64,000 bases of DNA from Rhodeus uyekii. Its lineage: Eukaryota; Chordata; Actinopteri; Cypriniformes; Acheilognathidae. Made by a program: the position numbers and the translations under genes. Positions 23,340-34,200 of this stretch are shown piece after piece (positions within the stretch are counted from its first letter, which is position 1; every line of letters begins with the position of its first letter). The stretch lies in contig JAWRVZ010000241.1 in NCBI GenBank assembly GCA_037043235.1, positions 496,001-560,000 on the forward strand, read 5' to 3'. Under the pieces are notes generated by a model. That model did no database searches. It saw nothing but the letters and a program-made list of their open reading frames with translations, and was not told where the DNA came from.

Positions 23340-24480
23340 AAAAACAAATAAAATAATTTTAAAAGGAATCCTGAACTGTACAGGCAACCAGTGTAAGGAT
23401 GCTAAGATGAGGAAACATGCTCATGTTTATGAGCTCCTGTAACCAGACGAGCTGCAGCGTTCTGAACCAGTTGCTGTCAGGCAACAGAAGACCCACTGAA
23501 CCCCACATACAGAGCATTACAGTAATCCAATCCAGTAGTTTTGTTTGCATTAACACTTAAAAGATTTATAGACATCCAGGCCTATAGCTTAACACTTAAT
23601 ATTCATCAATTGTATTAATTCGCCTGCTCTTTTAAAGCTGCCGTTCAGCCAAACAAACTTTGTTTATAATGTTTTCATGTGACCACTGTAAAGCTGCTTT
23701 GAAACAATCTGTATTGTAAAAAGCGCTATATAAGTAAAGGTGACTTGACTTGACTTTATATCCTCAAGACACTCCAACAGCGGTCCAACAGTGTCATTCT
23801 TTTTGAGAGGCACGTAGATCTGACTATAATCTTTATAACAGTGAAATTACATGTCATGCGTCCTAATTATTGAGCCAAGTGGCAGCAAGTAAAGAGAGAA
23901 GAGCAGAGGGTCCAAAACTGATCCCTGCAGGACTCCACAAGAGAGGGGTGCAGAGGAGGACTCAAAGATCCCGTAACTGACACAGAAAGTACTACCTTCC
24001 AAATAAGACTTCCAGCATCAGTTGCTAAATAAATATAATTAAGAACCTTCAGAAGAGCAGATTCTGTGCTGTGAAGAAATTTAAAACCAGACTGGAACAC
24101 TGCAAGAATATTGTGGTCTTTTAAAAAAGCCATTCATTGGCTGCAAACAATTTTTTTCTAAAATCTTAGAAATAAAAGGAAGTTTTGAAATAGGCCTGAA
24201 ATTGGACACATCTGCATGATCCAGACCTTACTTTTTGATCAGGGGATGCACTATTGCATGTTTAAAACTCTAAGGGACCACACCTGAGGATAGATGTTGC
24301 TGTTTACAATTTCAAGAACCGTCGGCCCTACAGTGGAAAAAACCTCCTTAAACAATCAAGCAGGGACAGCATCACGTGGAGAACCGGAGGGCTTTAGCTT
24401 ACTAACATTTTCATGTAACACAGACAAAGTCACAGGCTCAAATTGATCAAAGATAGCAGTGCAGAGAACTAAGACGAATA
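23340..24480 (-). pseudogene. Degraded LINE reverse transcriptase
   Basis: Minus-strand fragments read like a non-LTR RT. At 24130-24000 there is FLKDHNILAVFQSGFKFLHSTESALLKVLN, and at 23560-23350 words such as LVQNAA followed by a TGCL-like C-terminal block appear in shifting frames. Many stops are present. It is distinct from, and older than, the L2 copies, since a short L2 3' end has inserted into it. Confidence 0.65.
23588..23757 (+). mobile_element. 5'-truncated L2 3' end
   Basis: About 170 bp matching the last part of the L2 3' UTR of copy 2 (from ACACTTAATATTCATCAATT to the TGACTTGACTTGACT tail). It interrupts the degraded minus-strand LINE. Confidence 0.9.
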
Positions 24481-25060
24481 TGAGAAATAGCGAAAAAGGT
24501 TTTTAAGTCACTTGCTGTAAATTAACAACTCATTCAGATGAGCTTTTACACAAACATCATCCACATTACAAAAATTGAGATGAATGATATGACAATTTAC
24601 ATTTTTATTTAGTAGTATGTTGTACATCAGCATAGTTAAAACATTAATCTTTGTGTACTCAGACACAAATGTGCTATTATTATTGTTGTTATTATAAGGA
24701 CAGACGTGAGAGTCACAGATTTCTGGATGATGTTCTTGTGCTTCAAGCTGACAAAACAACAGCTGTATGAAAGCCTCCTCAAGACCCAAACTGATGCTGA
24801 TTTCATTAAAGTCTCTTTCACACTGTCTGCTGAACACACAGAGGACAAGATCAGACTTTTCTCAACTTTTCCAGGTAAACTATCCATCATATTTACACGA
24901 GAATTTCCCCCGTGGCTGCTGCTCGCCTTGGATTTGATCCGACGGAGGAAAAATAAACATTTCATCTTCGCGTATTTTAGTTTCCAGTGAAAGGTCAGAA
25001 TCTCTGCTTGACGTTCCCTTCATTTTTGACTGTGACAAACTATTTTACCACTACAGTTTT
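24480..25060 (+). other. Possible orphan exon (about 24700-24873)
   Basis: A plus-strand open stretch reads QQLYESLLKTQTDADF and continues to FSTFPG, then CCAG|GTAAAC, a good splice donor, at about 24874. An AG lies near 24700. I do not recognise the protein. It could be a captured or decayed exon. The rest of the interval shows nothing else. Confidence 0.25.
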
Positions 25061-25080
25061 GCCCAAAATATCAGGGAAGA

Positions 25081-25087
25081 AAACACA
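25081..25087 (+). promoter_or_regulatory. H1 box (AAACACA)
   Basis: AAACACA is the element specific to replication-dependent H1 promoters. It is followed by a GC-rich stretch (about 25090-25130). No clear TATA box was seen. It sits about 155 bp before the H1 ATG. Confidence 0.75.
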
Positions 25088-25242
25088 CGCGTGCGGGGCT
25101 CGTGGACGCGCACAGACGGCGAGCGGGCAGGTTGAGTCGATAAGGTTCTCATATGTTGTTTAAGACCGCCGCCGCGCGAGATCCATTCATTGCTGAACCC
25201 AGAACAGCGTTAGAAATAGCGCAGATCCGATCAGAGAGAAAG

Positions 25243-25863
25243 ATGGCAGAAACCGCCCCCGCTCCGGCTGCTGCCGCCCCGGCCAAAGCGCCCAAGAAGA
25301 AGTCAGCCGCGAAAGCCAAGAAAGCAGGTCCAGGCGTCGGCGAGCTCATCGTCAAAGCTGTGTCCGCATCCAAGGAGAGGAGCGGCGTGTCCCTCGCCGC
25401 GCTGAAGAAAGCGCTCGCTGCCAGCGGCTACGACGTGGAGAAGAACAACTCCCGCGTCAAGATCGCCATCAAGAGCCTGGTGACCAAAGGCGCCCTGGTG
25501 CAGGTCAAAGGCACCGGCGCCTCGGGCTCCTTCAAGCTCAACAAGCAGCAAGCCGAGACCAAGAAGAAGCCGGCCAAGAAAGCGGCTCCGAAAGCGAAGA
25601 AGCCCGCGGTCAAGAAACCCGCCGCGGCCAAGAAGCCCAAGAGCGCAGCGGCAAAGAAGCCCGCCGCCAAGAAATCGCCTAAGAAAGCCAAGAAACCCGC
25701 CGCCAAACCCGTTAAGAAGGCGACAAAGAGTCCCAAGAAGACGAAGAAGCCAGCGGCCGCTAAGAAAGCAGCCAAGAGCCCCAAAAAAGCCAAGGCCGCT
25801 AAACCGAAGGCGGCGAAGCCTAAAGCCGCCAAGCCAAAGAAGGCAGCACCCAAAAAGAAATAA
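25243..25863 (+). CDS. H1: Linker histone H1
   Basis: A 206-residue H1 with the usual three parts. The Ala/Pro/Lys-rich N-terminal tail starts MAETAPAPAAAAPAKAPKKK. The winged-helix globular domain spans about residues 30-105 (GPGVGELIVKAVSASKERSGVSLAALKKALA to GTGASGSFKLN). The Lys/Ala/Pro-rich tail of about 100 residues has several SPKK motifs (CDK sites). It binds linker DNA and compacts chromatin. I chose the ATG at 25243 because it gives the canonical N-terminus. An in-frame ATG at 25153 would add 30 residues not typical of H1 and probably lies at or before the transcription start. There is no intron, and a histone stem-loop follows. Confidence 0.97.
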   Translation: MAETAPAPAAAAPAKAPKKKSAAKAKKAGPGVGELIVKAVSASKERSGVSLAALKKALAASGYDVEKNNSRVKIAIKSLVTKGALVQVKGTGASGSFKLNKQQAETKKKPAKKAAPKAKKPAVKKPAAAKKPKSAAAKKPAAKKSPKKAKKPAAKPVKKATKSPKKTKKPAAAKKAAKSPKKAKAAKPKAAKPKAAKPKKAAPKKK

Positions 25864-25884
25864 AGTCACTGTTTGGTCTTCAAC

Positions 25885-25900
25885 GGCTCTTTTAAGAGCC
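25885..25900 (+). terminator. Histone 3' stem-loop of H1
   Basis: GGCTCTTTTAAGAGCC preceded by CAAC, 21 bp after the stop. A purine-rich GGAGAAAGAGC follows at about 25914. Confidence 0.95.
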
Positions 25901-25924
25901 ACCCACTGATTCTGGAGAAAGAGC

Positions 25925-26590
25925 AAAACTCCTGTTTTAATGATTTCTGTTCATTTTGAAAGGGTGCGGCCAAGATTCTAGTGCAACATGAACAATATAA
26001 AATGCAAAATAATTGTTCAGCAAAACAAGTGACCAAAAGAACCATATTTATACATGCAAGTTATTAGAAGCTGTGAGGGTTCAGACAGTACAAACAATAT
26101 AAATGTAGTGGTTGCAGAGTGTTTTCTCCTGATGTAAACGTGCGACAGTATGGACGATGATCGATCTATCTGGCCTAGTTTATTGCTGCAGCTGATTATT
26201 CGATTGCTTTTCCTTTTTTCCCTCTCCTGTATCGTTCTCCCGAAGAGGGGGCTGCACAGATAATACAGGCACTCTGATTAAGCAGCATTCCCGTGTCCTT
26301 TTATTTATCCACATGACTATTTCCCCTCATCAGGCGGTGAGAGTACTACATAAACAGACAAACTCACAGTAAAATCACAATACAGGCAGAGGTAAAAATC
26401 AGGAAAGTAGGATCATACAACTATACAGTATCAGAGGATCAATGAGAATAAAACAGTGTGAAAGGTGCAGGAACATAGTATGATATTTGTACTTATTTAA
26501 ACTTTCATCCAATGGTTTCATCTCTTCAGTCACAAATGCTTGTGTATAATTCTTCCCGCCAGAAAAGGGGGTTGGGCTTTGGGATGAATT
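25925..26590. other. H1-H2A spacer
   Basis: AT-rich spacer. No coding frame or defined repeat was recognised. Confidence 0.55.
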
Positions 26591-26596
26591 TCAGTG

Positions 26597-26723
26597 ATTG
26601 GTTGAAACTCCCACAGACTCTAAACCAATGAGCGACTGGCACTCTTGGTTAAAGTCAGTATGTGAAAATACACGAGGCACAGTATCTTTCTTCACTGTTG
26701 AGTTTGTAGCGGCTGAACTAATC
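26597..26723 (+). promoter_or_regulatory. H2A promoter
   Basis: An inverted CCAAT (ATTGG, 26597-26601) and a CCAAT (26625-26629) precede the gene by about 100-125 bp. The paired CCAAT arrangement is typical of histone promoters. No strong TATA box is visible. Confidence 0.65.
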
Positions 26724-27110
26724 ATGAGCGGAAGAGGCAAAACCGGCGGCAAAGCCCGAGCAAAGGCCAAGACTCGCTCCTCCAGGGCGGGTCTTCAGTT
26801 CCCCGTCGGTCGTGTTCACAGACTCCTGCGCAAAGGAAATTACGCTCAGCGCGTCGGTGCCGGTGCTCCGGTGTATCTGGCGGCTGTGCTCGAGTATCTG
26901 ACCGCTGAGATCCTGGAACTGGCTGGAAACGCCGCTCGGGACAACAAGAAGACCCGCATCATCCCCCGTCACCTGCAGCTGGCGGTGCGCAACGACGAGG
27001 AGCTCAACAAACTCCTGGGCGGAGTGACCATCGCTCAGGGCGGCGTGCTGCCCAACATCCAGGCCGTGCTGCTGCCCAAGAAGACCGAGAAACCCGCCAA
27101 ATCCAAATAA
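26724..27110 (+). CDS. H2A: Histone H2A
   Basis: A 128-residue canonical H2A. The N-tail is MSGRGKTGGKARAKAKTRSS. The histone fold carries AGLQFPVGRVHRLLRKGNYA and the acidic-patch segment EILELAGNAARDNKK. The docking domain runs through NDEELNKLLGGVTIAQGG, and the C-terminal tail ends KKTEKPAKSK. It pairs with H2B. There is no SQ(E/D) motif, so it is not H2A.X, and no Z-type features. Residue 41 (Met-less numbering) is Gln in NYAQRV where many vertebrate H2As have Glu. The start is the ATG that gives the canonical tail; the 42 open codons upstream overlap the CCAAT promoter region. Confidence 0.97.
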   Translation: MSGRGKTGGKARAKAKTRSSRAGLQFPVGRVHRLLRKGNYAQRVGAGAPVYLAAVLEYLTAEILELAGNAARDNKKTRIIPRHLQLAVRNDEELNKLLGGVTIAQGGVLPNIQAVLLPKKTEKPAKSK

Positions 27111-27138
27111 ATCCTCAGCACTGTTTTAGCGACTCAAA

Positions 27139-27154
27139 GGCTCTTTTAAGAGCC
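27139..27154 (+). terminator. Histone 3' stem-loop of H2A
   Basis: GGCTCTTTTAAGAGCC preceded by CAAA and followed by ACACA, 28 bp after the stop. Confidence 0.95.
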
Positions 27155-27159
27155 ACACA

Positions 27160-28000
27160 TCCTATCTGAAATAGAGCTTGTCTTCATTATTTAGTGAAGC
27201 CTTAAACTTTAAAATGTGTTTATTGTTAAAAATGATGCTGGAAATCATAGGAAGTTTATTTAATTATCTACTTTGTTAAATACAGACTTGTTTCTGGATT
27301 TTATTTGTTCTGCTCATCATTTATAAAAATTTTAAATCAACCATTTTTTTAAAATGATCTGGTTCATCATTGATTTAAGCCCTAAATGTGAATAAATTGT
27401 GAGTGGGATATTAAGACTAATCACTTACGTTTTGAAGTATCCAAAGTTTTTGATTGAGGTAAGCGTACATAGTAGTTCATAAAATGAGGTTAGAGATAAA
27501 TCTGCTTTATTGCAAGTAAAATAAACCTAAAAGTGTCTGTCCCTTTTGGGGGTTTGAAAAGGTGAGACAAGGAAGGAAGGATTTTGCCCCGTTATTTATA
27601 ATCTTTTTATGTTTGATTTATCTAAATGTTTGAAAGCTTCTAACAATTCGTGTGAGATTGGGAATATCTTGTGAATCATATGCAGATGATCTTGTGGTTT
27701 TTAGTGCTATAATACTGGTCTCTGATTGCTTCTAAACATCTGTTCTGCGTATGACTCTGAACATTATATTATTATTATTGTATAATGCTGGCAAGACTGT
27801 TGATCTGACAGAAGCCTAACAATTTCTAACTTAAGGAGGTTAAGTTAGTTCTTTTTTGTTTTTGTTTGACCTGTTGGCTGTTTTTAACATTTGGACCTTG
27901 AGTCTACAAAAAATAAAAGTAAGCAAGTACAATTTTTGGGATGTACGCTGTTAATTTGAAGCAGCTCGAGCGGGAAACTAGTGCGCTTGTTTGAAAAGAG
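27160..28000. other. H2A-H3 spacer
   Basis: AT-rich spacer with no supported gene or repeat. Confidence 0.55.
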
Positions 28001-28009
28001 GAAACGCGC

Positions 28010-28177
28010 AGTCATTGGCTAGCAGTCAAAAGCACACATCACACACTAGCCAATCACGAGGCTCTGCACCGGCACGTCACTATGAGCACGTGTTGGTTCG
28101 ACGCTTTAAAAGCAGGCGTTGTCACAGAGCGCAGCATTTCTAACGTTAGTAAGACAGAGAGAAGTTGAACTGCAGCA
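28010..28177 (+). promoter_or_regulatory. H3 promoter
   Basis: An inverted CCAAT (ATTGG, about 28014) and a CCAAT (28050-28054) come first. An E-box CACGTG follows (about 28086), then a TATA-like TTTAAAAG at 28105-28112, about 65 bp before the ATG. Confidence 0.75.
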
Positions 28178-28588
28178 ATGGCAAGAACCAAGCAGACCGC
28201 GCGTAAATCCACCGGTGGTAAAGCCCCGAGGAAGCAGCTCGCCACTAAAGCCGCTCGTAAGAGCGCCCCGGCCACCGGCGGTGTTAAGAAGCCTCATCGC
28301 TACAGGCCCGGGACCGTGGCGCTGCGAGAGATCCGCCGCTATCAGAAGTCCACCGAGCTGCTGATCCGCAAACTGCCCTTCCAGCGGCTGGTGAGAGAGA
28401 TCGCTCAGGACTTCAAGACGGACCTGCGCTTCCAGAGCTCCGCTGTTATGGCTCTGCAAGAGTCTAGCGAGGCTTATTTGGTGGGTCTGTTTGAGGACAC
28501 CAACCTGTGCGCCATCCACGCCAAGAGGGTCACCATCATGCCCAAGGACATTCAGCTGGCGCGCCGCATCCGCGGAGAGCGCGCTTAA
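28178..28588 (+). CDS. H3: Histone H3 (H3.2-like) with Ser at position 95
   Basis: A 136-residue core histone. The tail ARTKQTARKSTGGKAPRKQLA with K4, K9, K14 and K27 positions is intact. The region SSAVMALQE marks a replication-dependent H3 and not H3.3 (which has AAIG). Position 96 is Ser as in H3.2. Position 95, normally Ala, is Ser here (ALQESSEAYL). All else matches the vertebrate consensus as I know it. It has no intron, carries a stem-loop 33 bp past the stop and is last in the cluster. Confidence 0.97.
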   Translation: MARTKQTARKSTGGKAPRKQLATKAARKSAPATGGVKKPHRYRPGTVALREIRRYQKSTELLIRKLPFQRLVREIAQDFKTDLRFQSSAVMALQESSEAYLVGLFEDTNLCAIHAKRVTIMPKDIQLARRIRGERA

Positions 28589-28621
28589 ACCCGCATCTGC
28601 TCCAGTGCACAGACACACAAA

Positions 28622-28637
28622 GGCTCTTTTAAGGGCC
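28622..28637 (+). terminator. Histone 3' stem-loop of H3, with a G-T pair
   Basis: GGCTCTTTTAAGGGCC: the fourth pair is T-G in place of T-A, unlike the other four stem-loops here. The stem is still able to form as RNA (U-G wobble). Confidence 0.92.
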
Positions 28638-28644
28638 ACCAAAT

Positions 28645-29540
28645 CTGCACTAATCGAGAGAATTTCATAAATGATTAGCGTTGTATTTACACTGCGTCAT
28701 AAGTCTGTACACTGCTGTGACCTATTCAGTCATTTAGTTATTCATATCAACTGGTAAAAACTATCAGGTACCAGTAAGAAAATTATATGTGGAGGCATGA
28801 GGTACTTTCAATTGTGGCTTCCCTTGTTGCTGTTGAGGAAGCCTATTTTTAAGTCAAACTAATCATGTTTATATATTATAGTTACGAATGTCCGAAAAAA
28901 GTGCTTTCCAACGTCACTGCTGAATCTTTGTGTAGTCTTTTTGAGAGTGATTTTATCCACAGCTCTACACTTCAAAAGTCTGAAAATCCGTGTCTACCTT
29001 TAAGGGCTGGAGAAACAATGCAAAGTTTCTGTTGTGGCAACTTTATTTGTGCCTTTTTGGTAAGATAGATAGATAGATAGAATTTTATTGTCCCTTAACA
29101 GGAAATTTGTTTTCACAGACGTGTCGTCGCAGCAGAGCATGTGCCGTTTTTTCTCCAGGGCAGGAGGGGATATTATTTTAGTATATTTATTGTGAGTTAA
29201 AATTCTGCAATGGTTTTAAGGTAAAGCCTGTCATATTAGTGAAGCATTGGTGGGTTTTGTTAGTAATGTTCAATGGTTCACTTTACAGGGACAGATTCTG
29301 AAGTCCACTTCAATATTGTGAGTGATTATCAAGTTATTGATTTATAATATAAGTTTTTGAATGACTTTTGAGTTGTGCTTTAAAGAATATAATTTTCTAA
29401 TTTATGCTTTTTGTTTGCACTGGTTCTTGGGAAGAATGTAAAGTTCTTTACTTAGCTTTCTTTTTTTCTTCCTCATTTGTAAACATTAATATAATTCACA
29501 ATGTGATGTCACTTCCGGTCAGCGCTTTCTGGTTCTGCTA
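28645..29540. other. Spacer after H3 with a short GATA repeat
   Basis: AT-rich. It holds (GATA)4-5 at about 29063-29080, followed by AATTTTATTGTCCC and GGAAATTTG. That arrangement resembles the inverted 3' tail of a fish LINE, but only a few dozen bases match. No gene is supported. Confidence 0.45.
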
Positions 29541-30504
29541 CACTGTAAAAACACGGTAATTGACTGGCAGCTACGGCTGCCAAACAAAAACCATAAAATT
29601 AAAGTAAAATATCTTAATTCAAATAAAGTGCAAAAACAATAATTTTACAGAAATTTTCATTAAAAATTGTAGTGAAAAAGCATGTTATTTTACAGATTTT
29701 TCCCGTGTTTAAAGTAAGAAATTTTACCTTTTTTTTACGGTTTTTGTTTGGCAGCCGTACCTGCCAGTCATTTACTGTTTTTTTTTATTAAAAAAAATGT
29801 ACAGTGTAAAACTGTTATTTTATGGATCTTTCCTAGATTATTATGATCAAAAACTTTCAATTTAATGACAGTGTTAACAGTTCTACGGATAAACACTGTT
29901 ATTTTACAGGTATTTACTAAATTATTACAGTCAAACACCTTTTATTAAATGACATTGCTTAGAGTTCTATGGATAAACACTGTTATTTTACAGGTATTTC
30001 CTAAATTATTACAGTCAAAAACTTTCAATTAACTGATATTGCTAAGAGTTCTATGGATAAACACTGTTATTTTACAGGTATTTACTAAATGATTACAGTC
30101 AAACACCTTCAATAAAACGACAGTGTTAAGAGTTCTACAGATAAACACTTATTTTACAGATTTCCTAAATGATTACAGTCAAACAATAAATAGTCAAGAC
30201 GTGCTCAAGATTTAAAATTAAGTTTTATTTTGGCAGATAAAATTAGTATAAACAGCATAAAAAAATAATTAAAATCATCTCAAACTTCAATTTGCAGCAT
30301 TTGTTTACATATAATTTAATAGTGTTTAAATTATGTAAAACATGTAATCTAAAATCACAATTATTGAATAAATAAAATACAAAATTTAAATTACTTCAGT
30401 AATTAACAATAGTTTATCAAATTCTCAAACTAGGATTATGGTGACAATCTAAACATACTGAATACAAAACTGTAACACTTTACAAAATGAACAGCACTTA
30501 TACA
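29541..30504. repeat. 964-bp AT-rich repeat unit, copy 1 (intact)
   Basis: It begins CACTGTAAAAACACGG. Next come two arms of roughly 70 bp (GACTGGCAGC, GGCTGCCAAACAAAAACC and their complement around 29750) that can fold as a hairpin. Several roughly 84-bp tandem units follow (GGATAAACACTGTTATTTTA, ATTACAGTCAAACACC). It ends TACA before the next CACTGT. It is the uninterrupted reference for the copy that follows. No ORF of note. Confidence 0.8.
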
Positions 30505-31240
30505 CACTGTAAAAAAAAATCTCGTAAATAAACGGTAAATGACTGGCAGCCTCGGCTGCCAAACAAAAACCATAAAATTAAAGTAAAATATCTTAATTCA
30601 AATAAAGTGCAAAAACAATGATTTTACAGAAATTTTCACTAAAAATTGTAGTGAAAAAAACATGTTATTTTACAGATTTTTCCCGTTTTTAAAGTAAGAT
30701 ATTTTACCTTTTTTTAAGGTTTTTGTTTGGCAGCCGTAGCTGCCAGTCATTTACCGTTTTTTAATGATTTTGTTTTTTACAGTGTAAAACTGTTATTTTA
30801 TGGATCTTTCCTAGATTATTATGATCAAAAACCTTCAATTAAATTACAGTGTTAACAGTTCTACGGATAAACACTGTTATTTTACGGGTATTTACTAAAT
30901 TAGTACAGTCAAACACCTTTAATTAAATGATATCGCTAAGCATGCTACGGATAAACACTGTTATTTTACAGGTATTTACTAAATCATTACAGCCAAAAAC
31001 CTTCAATTAACTGATGTCGCTAAGAGTTCTATGGATAAACACTGTTATTTTACAGGTATTTACTAAATTATTACAGTCAAACACCTTTAATTAAATTATA
31101 TTGCTAAGAGTTCTATGGATAAACACTGTTATTTTACAGGTATTTTTTAAATCATTACAGTCAAACACCTTTAATTAAATGATATTGCTAAGAGTTCTAT
31201 GGATAAACACTGTTATTTTACAGGTATTTACTAAATTATT
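30505..31240. repeat. AT-rich repeat unit, copy 2, left part
   Basis: The second unit starts again with CACTGTAAAA and the same hairpin arms. It is interrupted at 31240 by a LINE, resumes at 35062-35320, is interrupted again by the TIR transposon, and resumes at 45942 for about 35 bp (to AAAATGAACAGC). The joined pieces follow copy 1 in order, apart from an internal deletion of about 120 bp near 35213. Confidence 0.85.
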
Positions 31241-34200
31241 TGGGCAGTGGGCAGGTTTTTTGGGCCTGTACGGGAAGAGAGACGTTCCCGCCTTCCACGA
31301 GTCTCCCACTGCCTTGTGGGTATCCTCGGGAGAGGAAAAGGCTAAGGAGTAAACCTGAAAAAATCCGGAGTGGTGTCCTAAGGCGGTTGAAATGACTATT
31401 GTCATCTTTCCGGCAACTCCTGCAGCCAAACTGGTGCCAAATGTAGTGCTGCACTCCTTTGGACCCCACTAGTAAGGCAGAGAGGGAGATTCTGGTGATT
31501 GGGCATCCCAGGGTCTCCATAAGCTTCGCCCAGGCATTGTGCCCCGGAGAGGTCACTCTGGTGCTGCTATGCAGCAGAAACAACATGGGAGGCAGCAGTT
31601 ACGAGTTATAAGCCTCACCTGATTGGCGTAAGGACCGGGCGCTACGGGTTGCCTCCGACGGTGGGAGAGGTCATTGCACCTCACTGATCAGCTACCGCCC
31701 GCCCCAAACTGGGCAGCCCCCGGTCAATTGGGTGCTGATCCGCCACTGTCTGCCTGCTTCAATGGGTGCTTGGAGCATAGATCATCATCGACAAGCAGAC
31801 AGCAATCACCGCACCAGGCAAAAAACAAAAGAAAAAGAAACCCTCAGTCTTACGACTGGCCACCTGGAACGTTAGAACCATGAGTCCAGGACTTTCCGAC
31901 GATCTGCAACAGATCAACGACTGCAGGAAGACCGCAGTCATCGACTCTGAGTTGAGGCGACTCAACATTGACATAGCGGCACTGCAAGAGACCAGGCTAG
32001 CTGCAGATGGAATGCTGCGGGAAAGCGATTATACCTTCTTCTGGCAGGGCAGATCCATCGAGGAACCTCGTCTGCACGGCGTCGGTTTTGCAGTGAAGAA
32101 CAGCCTGCTACCCATGATAGTCTCTCCTACCGGCGGCTCAGAGCGCATCCTTTCTCTCTGCCTGTCGACCTCCTCTGGCATGGTCAACGTCATCAGCACT
32201 TATGCACCAACTTTATGCTCTCCACAGGAAACGAAAGATCAGTTCTACGAGGATCTAGATAACATCATCAACAAGATCCCAGAGACCGAGCATATCATCT
32301 TGCTAGGCGACTTCAACGCCCGAGTTGGCGCAGAACACAGCTCATGGCGAGACTGCTTAGGTCACTTTGGTGTTGGCAAAATGAACGAAAACGGACAGAG
32401 GCTGCTGGAGCTTTGCTCCTTTCGCAAGCTGTGTATCACCAACACGTTCTTCAACATAAAGCCCCAACACAAGGTCTCCTGGCGGCATCCAAGATCCGGA
32501 CACTGGCACCAACTGGACATGATCATCACCAGAAGAGCTGTGCTTAACAGTGTGCTCGTCACACGCAGTTACCAGAGCGCTGACTGCGACACAGACCATT
32601 CCTTGGTGTGCAGCAAACTGAGACTACTACCAAAGAAGATCCACCACACCAAGCAGAAAGGCCGCCCTCGTATCAATATCGCGCGAGCGTCAAACCCTGA
32701 GTCACGCACAAAACTTGTCGCCCAGTTACAAGATGCCCTGGAAGGCAACACAGCCCTAACACTAGAAGAGAAATGGCAGCGGATACGAAATGCAGTCTAC
32801 AACACCGCCATCCAAGTCTGGGGAAAGAAAGAAAGAAAAAATCAGGACTGGTTTGAAACTCACCAGGCAGAAATGGAACCTGCCACCACAGCCAAAAGAG
32901 AAGCCCTGATTGCCTACAAAAATGATCCATCTGCAAGGAACCTCGCAGCTCTAAGAACAGCCAGAAACAACACTCAGAGGATTGCAAGACGATGTGCAAA
33001 TGACTACTGGCAGAACCTGTGTCAGACAATCCAGACCTGCGCTGACAGAGGTAACATACATGGCATGTACGAAGGAATAAAGAAAGCTTTCGGCCCCACC
33101 ATCAGTAAGATCGCTCCACTCAAGTCCAGGGACGGTGAAGTCATCAGTGACCGTGACAAGCAGATGGAGAGGTGGGCCGAACACTACCAAGACCTCTACT
33201 CTACAGAGACCATTGTCACCGAAAAAGCTGTCAACAACATCCCACCCATGCCTGTCATGGAAGAGCTAGACTTACCCCCATCAGTGGAAGAGCTCAGCAA
33301 AGCCATCGACTCGCTGGCGCATGGGAAAGCACCAGGCTCAGACGGCATTCCAGCAGAGGTGATTCAGTGCGGAAAGCCAGCTCTACTTAACCACCTTCAT
33401 GAGCTACTCTGCCAGTGTTGGATGGAAGGGACGGTTCCCCAAGACATGCGAGATGCAAACATCGTCACGCTGTACAAGAACAAAGGCGACCGCAGTGACT
33501 GTAACAACTACAGAGGAATATCCCTACTCAGCATCATCGGCAAGGCCTTCGCCAAGGTGGTACTAAAGAGACTACAAGCACTTGCTGAGAGAGTCTATCC
33601 AGAATCCCAGTGTGGTTTCAGAGCAGAGAGATCTACCACAGACATGATATTCTCCTTAAGACAACTACAGGAGAAAAGCAGAGAGCAACAACAGCCCCTA
33701 TACATTGCCTTCATTGATCTTACCAAGGCGTTTGACCTAGTGAGCAGAAAGGGCCTCTTCACGCTCCTTGAAAGGATTGGGTGCCCCCCAAAGTTGCTCA
33801 GCATAGTTACGTCCTTCCACAAAGACATGCAGGGCACAGTAAACTTTGATGGTTCATCCTCTGCACCTTTCCCTATTCGCAGCGGTGTAAAGCAAGGCTG
33901 CGTTCTCGCCCCGACACTCTTTGGAATCTTCTTCTCCCTCGTATTGTCGTACGCGTTCCGAGAATCTGATGATGGAGTCTACCTACAAACCAGATCAGAC
34001 TGCAAACTCTTCAATCTGGCACGCCTCCGAGCGAAGACCAAAGTGCGCTGCATCCTGATCCAGGAAATGCTCTTTGCTGACGATGCCGCCCTCGTTTCTC
34101 ACACACAGTCAGGGCTCCAGAGGCAAATTGACCGCATGGCACATGCATGCAGAGAATTCGGCCTGACCATCAGTCTAAAGAAGACAGAGATCATGGGGCA

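Noticed and set aside
25303..25926. Minus-strand ORFs over H1 (also over H2B, H3 and H4)
   Set aside because: Shadows of GC-biased histone coding sequence.
26598..26723. 42-residue N-terminal extension of H2A
   Set aside because: It overlaps the CCAAT promoter and the canonical ATG at 26724 gives a complete H2A.
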